The translations under genes were made by a program, and so were the position numbers. The notes beneath the pieces are model-generated. The model did no database searches, was not told the origin of the DNA, and worked only from the letters and a program-made list of their open reading frames with translations. A DNA stretch of 64,000 nt, from NCBI RefSeq assembly GCF_016805305.1, contig NZ_JAERQN010000004.1, positions 186,001-250,000 of the forward strand, written 5' to 3'. This DNA is from Falsiroseomonas ponticola (lineage in GTDB: Bacteria > Pseudomonadota > Alphaproteobacteria > Acetobacterales > Acetobacteraceae). Positions within the stretch are counted from its first letter, which is position 1. Each line of letters begins with the position of its first letter. Of this stretch, positions 1 to 9,405 are shown piece by piece.

Positions 1-516
1 CGCCGGGCGGTTCTGGGCGGGCGCGGGGGCGCGCGCCGCCGGGGCGGCGGCGGGGCGCCCCGCCGGCTGTTCGGCCAGCAGCGCCACCCGGCTGAAGCCG
101 GCCGCGTTCACCGTGCCCATCACCTCCATCACCCGGCCATAGCTGATGGCGCGGTCGCCGCGGACGAAGATGCGCCGCTCCGGCTGCCCCGGCTGCGTGG
201 GCTGGGAAGCGAGGATGGCGCGCAGCTGCGCCACCAGCGCCTCCATCTGCACCTCCGTCTCCTGCAGGAAGATCCGGCCCTCCGCATTGACGGAGATGGT
301 CAGCGGTTCCTGTTCCTGGTTCAGCGGCGTCGCGTTGGTGCGCGGCAGGTCCACGGGCACGCCGACCGTCATCATCGGCGCCGCCACCATGAAGATGATC
401 AGCAGCACGAGCATGACGTCCACGAAGGGCGTCACGTTGATCTCGCTCATCGGGCGGTAGGCGCCGCGGCGTCCCCGCCCGCCGCCCGTGCGCCCGCCCA
501 TCAACCCGCCGGCCAT
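1..516 (-). CDS. tolR: TolR, ExbD/TolR-family energy-transducing protein (3' end outside window)
   Basis: TolR is the inner-membrane partner of TolQ. It uses the proton-motive force to energise TolA and the Tol-Pal envelope system during division. The frame opens with ATG at 516, three bases after the tolQ stop, and shows a Gly/Arg-rich cytoplasmic start, the family signature [20 protein letters not shown] (one transmembrane segment with the key Asp) and a periplasmic domain. The last 25 or so visible residues are Ala/Pro-rich. At 172 codons it is already longer than the usual 140-160 residues and no stop is reached, so the true C-terminus lies beyond base 1. Confidence 0.9.
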   Translation of the reverse strand, partial: MAGGLMGGRTGGGRGRRGAYRPMSEINVTPFVDVMLVLLIIFMVAAPMMTVGVPVDLPRTNATPLNQEQEPLTISVNAEGRIFLQETEVQMEALVAQLRAILASQPTQPGQPERRIFVRGDRAISYGRVMEVMGTVNAAGFSRVALLAEQPAGRPAAAPAARAPAPAQNRPA

Positions 517-519
517 GGC

Positions 520-1305
<786 letters not shown>

Positions 1306-1335
1306 CCGGGCCAGGCCCGGAACCGCTAACCGCCC

Positions 1336-1761
1336 CTATGCCGGCGTGCTCGTCCCGCCCAGCGCATCACGCCAGGGTGCCGGGATGCGCACCGGCCGCA
1401 GGCCGTCCGGGCGCACGCACACCAGCCCGACCACCAGCGTCGCCAGCAGCACCGTCCTCCCCTCCTCCTCCCGCAAGACAGTCTGCGTCAGGTCGAGGGT
1501 GGCGGCGCCCATGGCACGCAGGCGGGTCTCGACGATCAGGGCGTCATCGAGCCGGGCGGGGGCCGAATACTCCACTTCGATGCGCCGCACCACAAGCATC
1601 GCATCGTAACGCTCCATCATAAGCGCATGGGGCAAGTGCATGGCGCGCAAGGATTCGGTCCGCGCCCGCTCCGCCCATTTCAGGTAGTTGGCGTGATAGG
1701 CCACGCCGCCCGCATCCGTATCCTCGAAATAGACGCGAAGGGGGTAACGATGCGCTGCCAT
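1336..1761 (-). CDS. ybgC: YbgC, Tol-Pal-associated acyl-CoA thioesterase
   Basis: This is a hot-dog-fold thioesterase of the 4-hydroxybenzoyl-CoA thioesterase class and the usual first gene of the tol-pal operon. The product (141 residues) opens with the family motif YFEDTDAGGVAYHANYLKWAE, which carries the catalytic Asp. Its start ATG shares one base with the ruvB stop, so translation is probably coupled. In other bacteria YbgC hydrolyses acyl-CoA species and is thought to link phospholipid metabolism to Tol-Pal. That role here is inferred from context. Confidence 0.92.
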   Translation of the reverse strand: MAAHRYPLRVYFEDTDAGGVAYHANYLKWAERARTESLRAMHLPHALMMERYDAMLVVRRIEVEYSAPARLDDALIVETRLRAMGAATLDLTQTVLREEEGRTVLLATLVVGLVCVRPDGLRPVRIPAPWRDALGGTSTPA

Positions 1762-2813
1762 CAGGCGTCAGGGTCCGGCGGGGTCATGTCCCGCAGAAGG
1801 TCGAGCTGTGCCGAAACCGAGGCAGGGGGCGCGAGGCCGAGGTGCCGCCACCCCGGCTCCCCCAGCATCCGCCCGCGCGGGGTGCGCAGCACCAGGCCCT
1901 CCTGGATCAGGAAGGGCTCGATCACCTCCTCCAGCGTGTCCCGGCTTTCCGCCAGCGCCGCCGCCAGCGTCTCCACCCCGACCGGCCCGCCATTGTGGTG
2001 CTCCGCGATGCGGCGGAGGTAGCGGCGATCCTGCGCGTCGAGGCCGAGGTGATCGACCTCCAGCCTGGCCAGCGCCGCATCCACCATCACGCAGTCCGCC
2101 ACCTTGCCCGTCACCAGCGCGAAGTCCCGGATGCGCCGCAGCAGCCGCCCCGCCACGCGCGGCGTGCCGCGGGACCGCCTGGCGATCTCCAGCGCGCCAT
2201 CCTCGGCCAGGGCGAAAGCGAGCTTCTCCGCCCCCCGCCGCACGATCAGCAGCAATTCATCCACCGTGTAGAATTGCAGCCGCAGCGGGATGCCGAAGCG
2301 GTCCCGCAGCGGCTGGGTCAGCAGCCCCGCCCGCGTCGTGGCCCCGACCAGCGTGAAGGGCGGCAGGTCGATCCTCACGGTGCGCGCCGCCGGCCCCTCC
2401 CCGATGATCAGGTCGAGGCAGAAATCCTCCATCGCGGGATAGAGCGTCTCCTCGATCGCCGGCTGGAGCCGGTGGATCTCATCGACGAAGAGCACGTCCC
2501 GCGGCTGGAGGTTGGTCAGGATCGCCGCCAGGTCGCCCGATTTCTGCAGGATCGGGCCGGAGGTCGCCCGGAACCCCACGCCCAATTCGCGGGAGACGAT
2601 CTGCGCCAGCGTGGTCTTGCCGAGGCCGGGCGGCCCGAAGAGCAGCACATGGTCCATCGCCTCCGCCCGCTGCCGCGCGGCGCCGATGAAGACCTCGAGG
2701 TTCTCCCGCAGCGTCTTCTGGCCGATGAACTCCCGCAGGTTCTGCGGGCGGAGCGAGCCTTCCGCCCCGTCCTCCTCCTGCCGCGCGCCGCCGGTCAGCC
2801 TCTCATCACTCAT
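1761..2813 (-). CDS. ruvB: RuvB, Holliday-junction branch-migration ATPase
   Basis: RuvB is the hexameric AAA+ motor that drives branch migration of Holliday junctions with RuvA. The 350-residue protein has the typical length and motifs: Walker [12 protein letters not shown], Walker B FVDEIHRL, sensor-type GATTRAG, and the C-terminal winged-helix domain ([29 protein letters not shown]). The start ATG overlaps the ruvA stop by four bases. The ruvC-ruvA-ruvB-ybgC-tolQ order is common in alphaproteobacteria. Confidence 0.97.
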   Translation of the reverse strand: MSDERLTGGARQEEDGAEGSLRPQNLREFIGQKTLRENLEVFIGAARQRAEAMDHVLLFGPPGLGKTTLAQIVSRELGVGFRATSGPILQKSGDLAAILTNLQPRDVLFVDEIHRLQPAIEETLYPAMEDFCLDLIIGEGPAARTVRIDLPPFTLVGATTRAGLLTQPLRDRFGIPLRLQFYTVDELLLIVRRGAEKLAFALAEDGALEIARRSRGTPRVAGRLLRRIRDFALVTGKVADCVMVDAALARLEVDHLGLDAQDRRYLRRIAEHHNGGPVGVETLAAALAESRDTLEEVIEPFLIQEGLVLRTPRGRMLGEPGWRHLGLAPPASVSAQLDLLRDMTPPDPDA

Positions 2814-3433
2814 CGCGGCGCCATGTCCTTCAGGGCCTCGGTGATCAGGGTGTTGAGCGTGGCCCCCTCGCCCAGCCGCTTCGCCGCCCGGGCGACGGCC
2901 GCCGCCGCCTCTGGCCGCTTCCAGCCGAGATTGGTCAGCGCCGAGGCCGCATCCGCCTCCACCCCCGCCACGACGGGCACGGCGATGGCGACGGCACCGA
3001 CGCCATCCTCATCCGGCATGGCGCGGCCGATCGCCCATTTCTGCATCGCGGGTTCGTCCACGATCCGCGTGGCCGTGGCGGCGCCGAGGCCCTTCACATC
3101 GGACAGCCGCTTGCGTTCCTTGCCCGCGATGGCCTGGGCGAGCTGGCTCGGCGTGAGGCCCGAGAGCACCACCAGCGCCTTCTGCGGCCCGACCGTCTTC
3201 ACCTCGATCAGGGCGAGGAAGGCCTCGCGTTCCTGCGCATCCAGGAAGCCGTAGAGCGTGATGGCGTCCTGGCTGACCCGCGTCTCCACCAGCAGCTTCT
3301 GCACGCCGTCGCGCGCCGTCAGCCGGTCCAGCGTCTTGCGCGAGCAATGCACGAGGTAGCCGACGCCGTTCACGTCCAGCACGCAGCCGCCTTCGTGGAC
3401 GGTCTCCACGAAGCCCTTGAGCGAGCCGATCAT
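2810..3433 (-). CDS. ruvA: RuvA, Holliday-junction DNA-binding subunit
   Basis: RuvA is the tetrameric protein that clamps the Holliday junction and loads RuvB. The N-terminal OB-fold domain is clear ([20 protein letters not shown], then [13 protein letters not shown]), followed by helix-hairpin-helix segments ([16 protein letters not shown] and [13 protein letters not shown]) and a C-terminal domain that contacts RuvB ([20 protein letters not shown]). The length of 207 residues is normal. It overlaps ruvC by four bases at its start and ruvB by four at its end. Confidence 0.96.
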   Translation of the reverse strand: MIGSLKGFVETVHEGGCVLDVNGVGYLVHCSRKTLDRLTARDGVQKLLVETRVSQDAITLYGFLDAQEREAFLALIEVKTVGPQKALVVLSGLTPSQLAQAIAGKERKRLSDVKGLGAATATRIVDEPAMQKWAIGRAMPDEDGVGAVAIAVPVVAGVEADAASALTNLGWKRPEAAAAVARAAKRLGEGATLNTLITEALKDMAPR

Positions 3434-3954
3434 CGCCCCGCCTTCGCCACGGCGCGCGCGAAGGCGTTCCGCGTGCTGCGGTGATGCGCGTGGCAGATGG
3501 CGATGGCCAGCGCATCCGCCGCATCCGCCCGCTTGAAGGTCACCCCCGGCAGCAGCTGCCGCACCATCGCCTGCACCTGCCCCTTCTCCGCATGCCCGTT
3601 GCCGACCACGGCGCGCTTCACCTCCATCGCGCCGTATTCGCGCGTCGGCAGCCCCGCCAGCGCCGGCGCCAGCAGCACCACGCCCCGCGCCTGGCCCAGC
3701 TTCAGCGCGCTTTCCGGGTTGCGGGCGACATAGGTGTGCTCCACCGCCGCCTCATCCGGCTGCATCTCCGCGATCACCGCGGCCAGGCCCCGGTGCAGCG
3801 CCAGCAGCCGGTCCGGCAGGTCCTCCCCGGCGCTGGTGCTCACCACCCCCTCCGCGCAGAAGCGCAGCCGGAAGCCGTCATGCTCCACCAGCCCCCAGCC
3901 GGTGTGCTGGAGGCCGGGGTCAAGGCCGAGGATGCGAATCGGGGCGTTGGCCAT
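3430..3954 (-). CDS. ruvC: RuvC, Holliday-junction resolvase
   Basis: RuvC is the dimeric endonuclease that cuts Holliday junctions symmetrically. The RNase-H-like core is visible: the first catalytic Asp in LGLDPGLQHTGWG, the central acid in AAVEHTYVARNPESALKLGQARG, and the C-terminal acidic pair in KRADAADALAIAICHAH. The product is 174 residues, as expected. It is the first gene of the ruvCAB-ybgC-tolQR run and starts 18 bases after the yebC stop. Confidence 0.96.
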   Translation of the reverse strand: MANAPIRILGLDPGLQHTGWGLVEHDGFRLRFCAEGVVSTSAGEDLPDRLLALHRGLAAVIAEMQPDEAAVEHTYVARNPESALKLGQARGVVLLAPALAGLPTREYGAMEVKRAVVGNGHAEKGQVQAMVRQLLPGVTFKRADAADALAIAICHAHHRSTRNAFARAVAKAGR

Positions 3955-3972
3955 GACCCCCTTTAGCCCGTT

Positions 3973-4722
3973 TCAGGCGCTGAGGCGTTCCATCGCCGCC
4001 GCATCGACCTCGAAGTTCGCATAGACGTTCTGCACGTCGTCGTGGTCATCCAGGATGTCGAGCAGCTTCAGCACCTCCCGCGCCCGCTCCTCGTCCAGGT
4101 CGATGGTGGTGGAGGGCCACCATTCCAGCTTCGCCGCCTCCGCCGTCCCGAACCGGGCTTCCAGCGCGTCCCGCACCGCGGCGAAATCCTCGACGGCGCA
4201 GGACACCTCGTGCCCCTCCTCGCCGCTCTCGACATCCTCGGCCCCGGCCTCGATCGCCGCTTCCAGCATGGTGTCGGCGCTGCCGGCGGCGGCGGGGTAG
4301 CGCAGCACGCCCTTCCGCTCGAACTGGAAGGCCACCGAATTGCTCTCCCCCAGCGCCCCGCCATTCTTGGCGAAGATGGAGCGCAGATCGCCGCCGGTGC
4401 GGTTCCGGTTGTCGGTCAGGGCCTCCACGATCACGGCGATGCCGTAGGGGCCGTAGCCCTCGTAGCGGACCTCCTGGTAGTCCTCCCCGGGCCCGCCCAC
4501 CGCGGCGCGCTTGATGGCGCGGTCGATCGTGTCCCGCGTCATGTTGGCGGTCAGCGCCGCCTTCACCGCGGCGCGCAGCCGGGGGTTCATGGCCGGGTCG
4601 GGCAGGCCCGCCTTGGCGGAGACGGTGATTTCGCGGATCAGCTTGCCGAAGGCCCGCGCCTTCTTCGCGCCCTGCGCCGCCTTGCGGTGCATGATGTTCT
4701 TCGCGTGCGAATGGCCGGCCAT
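3973..4722 (-). CDS. yebC: YebC/PmpR-family transcription or translation regulator
   Basis: YebC-family proteins are conserved cytoplasmic regulators. Some bind DNA, and recent work links the family to relief of ribosome stalling. I placed the start at ATG 4722 because the family always begins [14 protein letters not shown], although the frame stays open further upstream. The product is 249 residues with family blocks [44 protein letters not shown] and the acidic C-terminal domain with [18 protein letters not shown]. It sits directly upstream of ruvC, the usual arrangement. A 170-bp region separates it from the divergent GGDEF-EAL gene. Confidence 0.96.
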   Translation of the reverse strand: MAGHSHAKNIMHRKAAQGAKKARAFGKLIREITVSAKAGLPDPAMNPRLRAAVKAALTANMTRDTIDRAIKRAAVGGPGEDYQEVRYEGYGPYGIAVIVEALTDNRNRTGGDLRSIFAKNGGALGESNSVAFQFERKGVLRYPAAAGSADTMLEAAIEAGAEDVESGEEGHEVSCAVEDFAAVRDALEARFGTAEAAKLEWWPSTTIDLDEERAREVLKLLDILDDHDDVQNVYANFEVDAAAMERLSA

Positions 4723-4757
4723 CGCCCCGTATTCCCTGTCTTGCCCGATTGAACCGG

Positions 4758-4777
4758 GCGGGGGTCGGATCCCCCGC
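4758..4777. promoter_or_regulatory. 7-bp GC hairpin in the yebC / GGDEF-EAL divergent region
   Basis: GCGGGGG (4758-4764) and CCCCCGC (4771-4777) form a perfect stem with a 6-base loop. It lies 36 bases upstream of the yebC start on the minus strand, so it would fold in the yebC leader if transcription starts before it. No T-tract follows on either strand. Function unknown. Confidence 0.3.
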
Positions 4778-4831
4778 TGCGGCGCCCCTATACCGGCCCG
4801 CCCCCGCCCGCGGCAAATGCGGGCAGGACCC

Positions 4832-4862
4832 GGGGTTGAGCATCCCACCCCTACTCAACCCC
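4832..4862. promoter_or_regulatory. 9-bp perfect inverted repeat upstream of the GGDEF-EAL gene
   Basis: GGGGTTGAG (4832-4840) and CTCAACCCC (4854-4862) are exact inverted copies separated by 13 bases. The second arm ends 30 bases before the start codon at 4893. The geometry (about two helical turns between half-site centres) suits a dimeric operator, but a leader hairpin is also possible. Confidence 0.4.
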
Positions 4863-4892
4863 TGGTTCATCAATGCGGCGCATCATGGTGCC

Positions 4893-6761
4893 ATGGCCCG
4901 CCCTGCCCGTCCGGCTTCGATCGCGCCTTCCCCGACCCCGCCCGTCGCGGCCCTGCTGGCCCTGCTCGCGCTGCTGGTCGCCGCGCTGGCGCTGCTGGCC
5001 AGCAACGCGATGACGGAACGGCTGCTGCGCGCCGATGCCCGCGCGCGCATCGAAAGCCTGGGCACGGACCTGCTGCGCCGCAGCCCAGAGCTTGGCCCCA
5101 TGCTGCGCGGCGGCGGCGTCTCCGATGCCGGTCTCGCCACGCTGGAGGGCATCCGCGCCGGCGGGGATGTGCTGCAGCTTCGCCTGCTGGGCACCGATGG
5201 CCGGGTCCTGGTCAGCGATGGCGCGCCCGACCTTGCCGCCGCCACCATCGCCACGCGCGTCGCGCTGCGGGATGCGGAGGGCCCGGCCGGCACGCTGGAA
5301 GCGGTGCTGGACCAGGCACCGCGCCGCGCCCTGTTCCGCGATGCGGTGCGCCTGGCGGAAGGCTCCATCGCCATGTTCGGCGGCGCCGCCTTCGCGCTCC
5401 TCGTCTGGCTCGCGCTCCGCCGCCAGCGCGAAAGCACGGCGGAAGCGCAGGCCAGCTTCCTCCGCCGGCATGACGCCACCACCGGCCTCGCCACCCATGC
5501 CGAGTTCCGGGAAAGGCTCGACGCCGCCCTGGCCATGGCGCGGGAGCAGGAATGGCAGGTCGGCGTCCAGGTCATCGACCTCCGCCGCTTCCGCGAGGTG
5601 AACGAGACGCATGGCCACGCCACCGGCGACCTCGTCCTCTCCCTCATCGCCAGCCGGCTGCGCGGCGTGATGCGGCGGGGCGACACGGTGGCGCGCCTGG
5701 CGGGCGACCGCTTCGCCATCGTGCAATCCGTGCTGCACGAAGCCGGCGCCGCCGCGCGCCTGGCGGAAAGGCTGGCCGCCGCCGTCGCCGCCCCCTTCGC
5801 CCTGCCCGGCAATCTCTCCATCACCGTCGCCGCCGATATCGGCCTGGCCATCGCGCCGCATGACGGAGCGGATGCCGAAACCCTGCTCGACCGCGCCGAA
5901 AAGGCCCTCGCCATCGCCCGGGCGGAACCGGATGCCGCCATCCGCAGCTTCGAACCGGCCCTGGATGCCGAGGCGCGCCGCCAGCGGGAGATCGAGCGTG
6001 ACCTGCGCGCCGCCATCGCCGATGGCGCGCTGACGCTGCACTACCAGCCGCAATTCCGCCTGCGCGACCACGCGCTGGTGGGGTTCGAGGCGCTGCTGCG
6101 CTGGCACCACCCCGAACGCGGCATGATCCCGCCCGGCGACTTCATCCCGCTGGCGGAGCGCAGCGGCCTGATCATCCCGCTCGGCGCCTGGGTGCTGCGC
6201 GCCGCCTGCGCGGAAGCCGCGCGCTGGCCGGTGCCGGTGCGCGTGGCCGTCAACCTCTCCCCCACCCAGTTCCGCCAGGGCGGGCTGGTCGGCACCATCG
6301 CCGACGCCCTCGCCACCACCGGCCTGCCCGGCCACCTGCTGGAGCTGGAGGTGACGGAAAGCCTGCTGCAGCACGATGCGGAGGAGACGGAGCGCCTGCT
6401 CCGCGCCATCCGCGCGCTCGGCGTCTCCATCGCCATGGATGATTTCGGCACGGGCTGGTCCAGCCTGGCGCATCTCTGGCGCTTCCCCTTCGGCAAGCTG
6501 AAGATCGACCGCGCCTTCATCCGCGACCTCGGCCACGATCCGCGCCTCTCCGCCATCGTCGCCACCATCGTCGCCCTCGGCCGCATCCTCGGCATGACCG
6601 TGGTGGCCGAAGGGGTCGAGACGGAGGAACAGGCGCGGCTGCTGGCGCATGAGGGGTGCGACCAGGTGCAGGGCTGGCTCTATGGCCGCGCCATGCCGGC
6701 GGAAGACGCCCGCGCCCTGATGGCCGCGCAGGCGGAAGCGGCGCCGCGCAAGGTCGCCTGA
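4893..6761 (+). CDS. Membrane-bound GGDEF-EAL protein, probable c-di-GMP phosphodiesterase
   Basis: The protein (622 residues from ATG 4893) is anchored by a first membrane helix at about residues 18-38 and a second at about 155-172. The segment between them is probably a periplasmic sensor. The GGDEF domain is degenerate: the active-site motif reads AGDRF (residues 270-274) instead of GGDEF, so cyclase activity is unlikely. The EAL domain looks intact, with EAL at 399-401, the metal-binding DDFGTG from residue 516 and EGVET at 573-577, which predicts c-di-GMP hydrolysis. The frame is open back to 4749, but the hydrophobic anchor and family length favour 4893. It is divergent from yebC with a 9-bp palindrome upstream. 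Confidence 0.9.
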   Translation: MARPARPASIAPSPTPPVAALLALLALLVAALALLASNAMTERLLRADARARIESLGTDLLRRSPELGPMLRGGGVSDAGLATLEGIRAGGDVLQLRLLGTDGRVLVSDGAPDLAAATIATRVALRDAEGPAGTLEAVLDQAPRRALFRDAVRLAEGSIAMFGGAAFALLVWLALRRQRESTAEAQASFLRRHDATTGLATHAEFRERLDAALAMAREQEWQVGVQVIDLRRFREVNETHGHATGDLVLSLIASRLRGVMRRGDTVARLAGDRFAIVQSVLHEAGAAARLAERLAAAVAAPFALPGNLSITVAADIGLAIAPHDGADAETLLDRAEKALAIARAEPDAAIRSFEPALDAEARRQREIERDLRAAIADGALTLHYQPQFRLRDHALVGFEALLRWHHPERGMIPPGDFIPLAERSGLIIPLGAWVLRAACAEAARWPVPVRVAVNLSPTQFRQGGLVGTIADALATTGLPGHLLELEVTESLLQHDAEETERLLRAIRALGVSIAMDDFGTGWSSLAHLWRFPFGKLKIDRAFIRDLGHDPRLSAIVATIVALGRILGMTVVAEGVETEEQARLLAHEGCDQVQGWLYGRAMPAEDARALMAAQAEAAPRKVA

Positions 6762-6804
6762 CCGCCGCGCGCGACGGCGGCGGGCCGTGCTACAGCGCCC
6801 CGCC

Positions 6805-7263
6805 ATGCCCCTGCTGATCCGCCCCGTCGCCGAGACGCCCCATGTCCCGCTGGTCGCCGCCTGGCTGCACGCGCAGTGGTGGCAGGCCGGCGGCTACAGC
6901 TTGGCGGCGACGGAGGCCTTCCTCCGCCAGGCCACCGGCCCCGCCGCCCCCTGCGCCCTGGTGGCGGAGCGCGATGGCGAACCGCTCGGCACCGCGACCT
7001 TCGACACGGATGACCTGCCGAGCCGCCCGGACCTGACACCCTGGCTCGCCTCCGTCCTCGTCACCCCCGCCGCGCGCCGCCAGGGCATCGCGACGGCGCT
7101 GGTGGCGGCGGTGGAGCGGCTGGCCATCGCGCAGGGCGTCCGCCGCCTCTGGCTCTTCACCCCCGACCAGGCGCCCTTCTACGCGGCGCGCGGCTGGGTG
7201 CGGGCGGGGGTGGAGGAATATCGAGGCTCCCCTGTCGTGCTGATGCAGCGGGATCTGGGGTAG
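6805..7263 (+). CDS. GNAT-family N-acetyltransferase
   Basis: Small cytoplasmic acetyltransferase of the GNAT fold, 152 residues from ATG 6805 (an in-frame ATG at 6787 is possible). The acetyl-CoA binding signature is visible as WLASVLVTPAARRQGIATALVAAVERLA (R-x-x-G-I/A pattern), followed by LWLFTPDQAPFYAARGWVRAG, the usual beta-strand and Phe-Tyr-x-x-x-G-(F/W) ending. The substrate cannot be told. Its last 107 bases overlap the 3' end of the convergent photolyase gene. Confidence 0.8.
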   Translation: MPLLIRPVAETPHVPLVAAWLHAQWWQAGGYSLAATEAFLRQATGPAAPCALVAERDGEPLGTATFDTDDLPSRPDLTPWLASVLVTPAARRQGIATALVAAVERLAIAQGVRRLWLFTPDQAPFYAARGWVRAGVEEYRGSPVVLMQRDLG

Positions 7264-8797
7264 CCGCCCCCGCCTCCAGCCCCGCCAGGAAGACCGCCGC
7301 TTCCTGCTTCATCGCCGCCACCTTCTCCGGCGCCATTTTCATCAGTGTCCGGATCGGCATCGCCATCCTCGGGTTGCGGCTGAAGCGCTCCACGTGCCGG
7401 CCGACGAAATCCCAGTAGAGGTAGTTGAAGGGACACGCGCCCTTCCCCGTCGCCTTCTTCACGTCAAAGGCGCAGCCGCGGCAATGGTCCGACATGCGGT
7501 TGATGTAGGCCCCGCTGGCCGCATAGGGCTTGGAGGCCATGACACCGCCATCCGCATGCAGCGCCATGCCATGGGTATTCGGCAGCTCCACCCATTCATA
7601 GGCATCGGCATAGACCACCATGTACCAGTCATTCACCTCGGCCGGGTCGATGCCCGCCAGCAGCGCGAAATTGCCCGTCACCATCAGCCGCTGGATGTGG
7701 TGGGCATAGGCCAGGTCCCTTGTCTGGGTGATGGCGGCGCGCAGGCACGCCATCCGCGTCTCGCCGGACCAATAGAACCAGGGCAGCTTGCGCGTCGCGC
7801 CCAGCGCATTGGTGTCGCGGTAGGCCGGCATGCGCAGCCAATAGATGCCGCGGACATATTCCCGCCAGCCCAGGATCTGCCGGATAAAGCCCTCCACCGC
7901 ATTCAGCGGCGCGCGCCCCTGGCGGTACGCCGCCTCCGCCGCCCGGCAGGCCTCCATCGGATCCAGCAGCCCGCAATTGAGGGAGGAGGCCACCAGCGCG
8001 TGGAACAGCGTCGGCTCGCCCTCCGCCATCGCATCCTGGAAATCGCCGAAGCGCGCCAGGCGATGCGCGATGAAATCGTCCAGCGCCTGCCTTGCCTGGC
8101 CGGGCGTGACCGGCCAGGCGAAGGCATCGAGCGTGCCGAAATGGCCGGGGAATTCCCGCTCCACCAGCGCCATCACCTGCTTCGTCACGTCATCCGGCGC
8201 GAAGCGGCGCGGCCGCGGCGGCGTCACGCCGGGGTCGAGCGGCTTGCGGTTCTCCGCATCGAAGTTCCAGGCCCCGCCCGTCGGCTCGTCGGGCCCTTCC
8301 ATCAGCAGCCCCGTGGCGCGCCGCATCTCGCGGTAGAAGAACTCCATGCGCAGCTGCTTGCGGTCCCCCGCCCAGGCGCGGAAGCGGTCGATGGAGCAGA
8401 GGAAGCGCCGATCCTCCCGGATTTCCACCGGCAGCCCCGTGGCGCGCTCCCAGCCCCGCATGTCCTCCAGCACCCGCCACTCGCCGGGCTGCGTCACCAC
8501 GATCCGCGTCGCGCGGACCTGCTTGGCGATGCGCGCCACCTCGCCGGCCAGAGTCTGCGTATTCGCCGCGTCATCCAGCGCCGAATAGGCGACCGTGATG
8601 CCCTCCCCCCGCAGCGCCGCCGCGAAGTGCCGCATGGCCGAGAGCACCAGCGCGATCTTCTGCTTGTGGTGCTTCACATAGGTGCATTCGGATCGCACCT
8701 CCGCCATCAGCACAACGTCGCGCGCGGGGTCCAACCCCTCCAGCGCCGACAGGCCGCGCGAGCACTGGTCGCCCAGGACCACCCGGAGGATCGTCAC
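7157..8797 (-). CDS. 4Fe-4S prokaryotic photolyase/cryptochrome (PhrB / CryPro class)
   Basis: FAD-dependent photolyase-related protein of 546 residues. The best-known relative is Agrobacterium PhrB, a (6-4) photolyase carrying a 4Fe-4S cluster. Four cysteines sit at 351, 439, 442 and 455 (contexts RMACLRAA, DHCRGCAF, KGACPFNY), one residue off the reported PhrB ligands 350, 438, 441 and 454, so cluster binding is well supported. The LGWREYVRGIYW block is also present. The last 35 residues are a Pro/Ala/Arg-rich tail lying in DNA that also encodes the end of the convergent GNAT gene. Its start overlaps the DUF6134 stop by four bases, so it is the last gene of a three-gene operon. Confidence 0.9.
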   Translation of the reverse strand: MTILRVVLGDQCSRGLSALEGLDPARDVVLMAEVRSECTYVKHHKQKIALVLSAMRHFAAALRGEGITVAYSALDDAANTQTLAGEVARIAKQVRATRIVVTQPGEWRVLEDMRGWERATGLPVEIREDRRFLCSIDRFRAWAGDRKQLRMEFFYREMRRATGLLMEGPDEPTGGAWNFDAENRKPLDPGVTPPRPRRFAPDDVTKQVMALVEREFPGHFGTLDAFAWPVTPGQARQALDDFIAHRLARFGDFQDAMAEGEPTLFHALVASSLNCGLLDPMEACRAAEAAYRQGRAPLNAVEGFIRQILGWREYVRGIYWLRMPAYRDTNALGATRKLPWFYWSGETRMACLRAAITQTRDLAYAHHIQRLMVTGNFALLAGIDPAEVNDWYMVVYADAYEWVELPNTHGMALHADGGVMASKPYAASGAYINRMSDHCRGCAFDVKKATGKGACPFNYLYWDFVGRHVERFSRNPRMAMPIRTLMKMAPEKVAAMKQEAAVFLAGLEAGAATPDPAASARQGSLDIPPPPPAPSRAPRRRAPGRG

Positions 8798-9405
8798 GCG
8801 CGCTCGTACCGCACGGCGCTGCCATCCTCGCCCGTGGTGGCGAAGCCCACCCAGGTGCCGGCGGCGTCATAGGTGATGTCGGCGCCCTCGCCCCCCACTA
8901 GCACCACGCGGGTGCCGCCGCCCGGCAAGGCGCTCCGCGTCACCTGCGGCGCCACCACCATCCCCTGGCGCGGATCGAACAGCGGCACCTCCGTGGTCAG
9001 CGTGGCCTGTCGCCACCAGGTCAGCGGCGCCGCCTGCGCCGGCAGCCTGGCCTCCCCCGCCGTGCCGCGCAGCAGCAGCTGCCCGCCCTCCGCCCGCGCC
9101 TCGCAGAACCCCGCCGTGCCGTTGCGGTCCATGCGGGAGGTCAGCGCCACCAGGCGCTCCCCCCGCCAGCTCTCCACCGTCTCGTGCCGGTAGCGATAGA
9201 CGGTGATGCCGACCAGCGTCACCGCCACCTGCACCAGGCTCCGCGCCTCCAGCACCCCGCCCTCCGGCTCCCGGAACGTCACCTGGTGCGTGCCGATGGC
9301 GCTGCCGTTGCGGATCAGCCGGAAGGAAAGGGGCGGCCGCGCCGCGCCCGCCGGCGCCGCGGCCAGGACCATCGCCGGCAGCAGCAGCGCGCCCCGGCGC
9401 GTCAT
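8794..9405 (-). CDS. DUF6134-like exported protein
   Basis: 203-residue protein with a probable signal peptide (MTRRGALLLPAMVLAAAPAGAA), so it is likely periplasmic. The body resembles DUF6134: FRLIRNGSAIGTHQVTFREPEG, VAVTLVGITVYRYRHETVESW and GERLVALTSRMDRNGT. The biochemical function of the family is not known to me. The start at 9405 was chosen because it begins the signal peptide and shares one base with the upstream SDR stop. The gene is translationally linked to both the SDR and the photolyase. Confidence 0.72.
   Translation of the reverse strand: MTRRGALLLPAMVLAAAPAGAARPPLSFRLIRNGSAIGTHQVTFREPEGGVLEARSLVQVAVTLVGITVYRYRHETVESWRGERLVALTSRMDRNGTAGFCEARAEGGQLLLRGTAGEARLPAQAAPLTWWRQATLTTEVPLFDPRQGMVVAPQVTRSALPGGGTRVVLVGGEGADITYDAAGTWVGFATTGEDGSAVRYERA

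Noticed and set aside
1842-3254. Plus-strand frames opposite ruvB and ruvA, up to 470 codons
   Set aside because: They are antisense to ruvA and ruvB, with biased composition and no recognisable motif.
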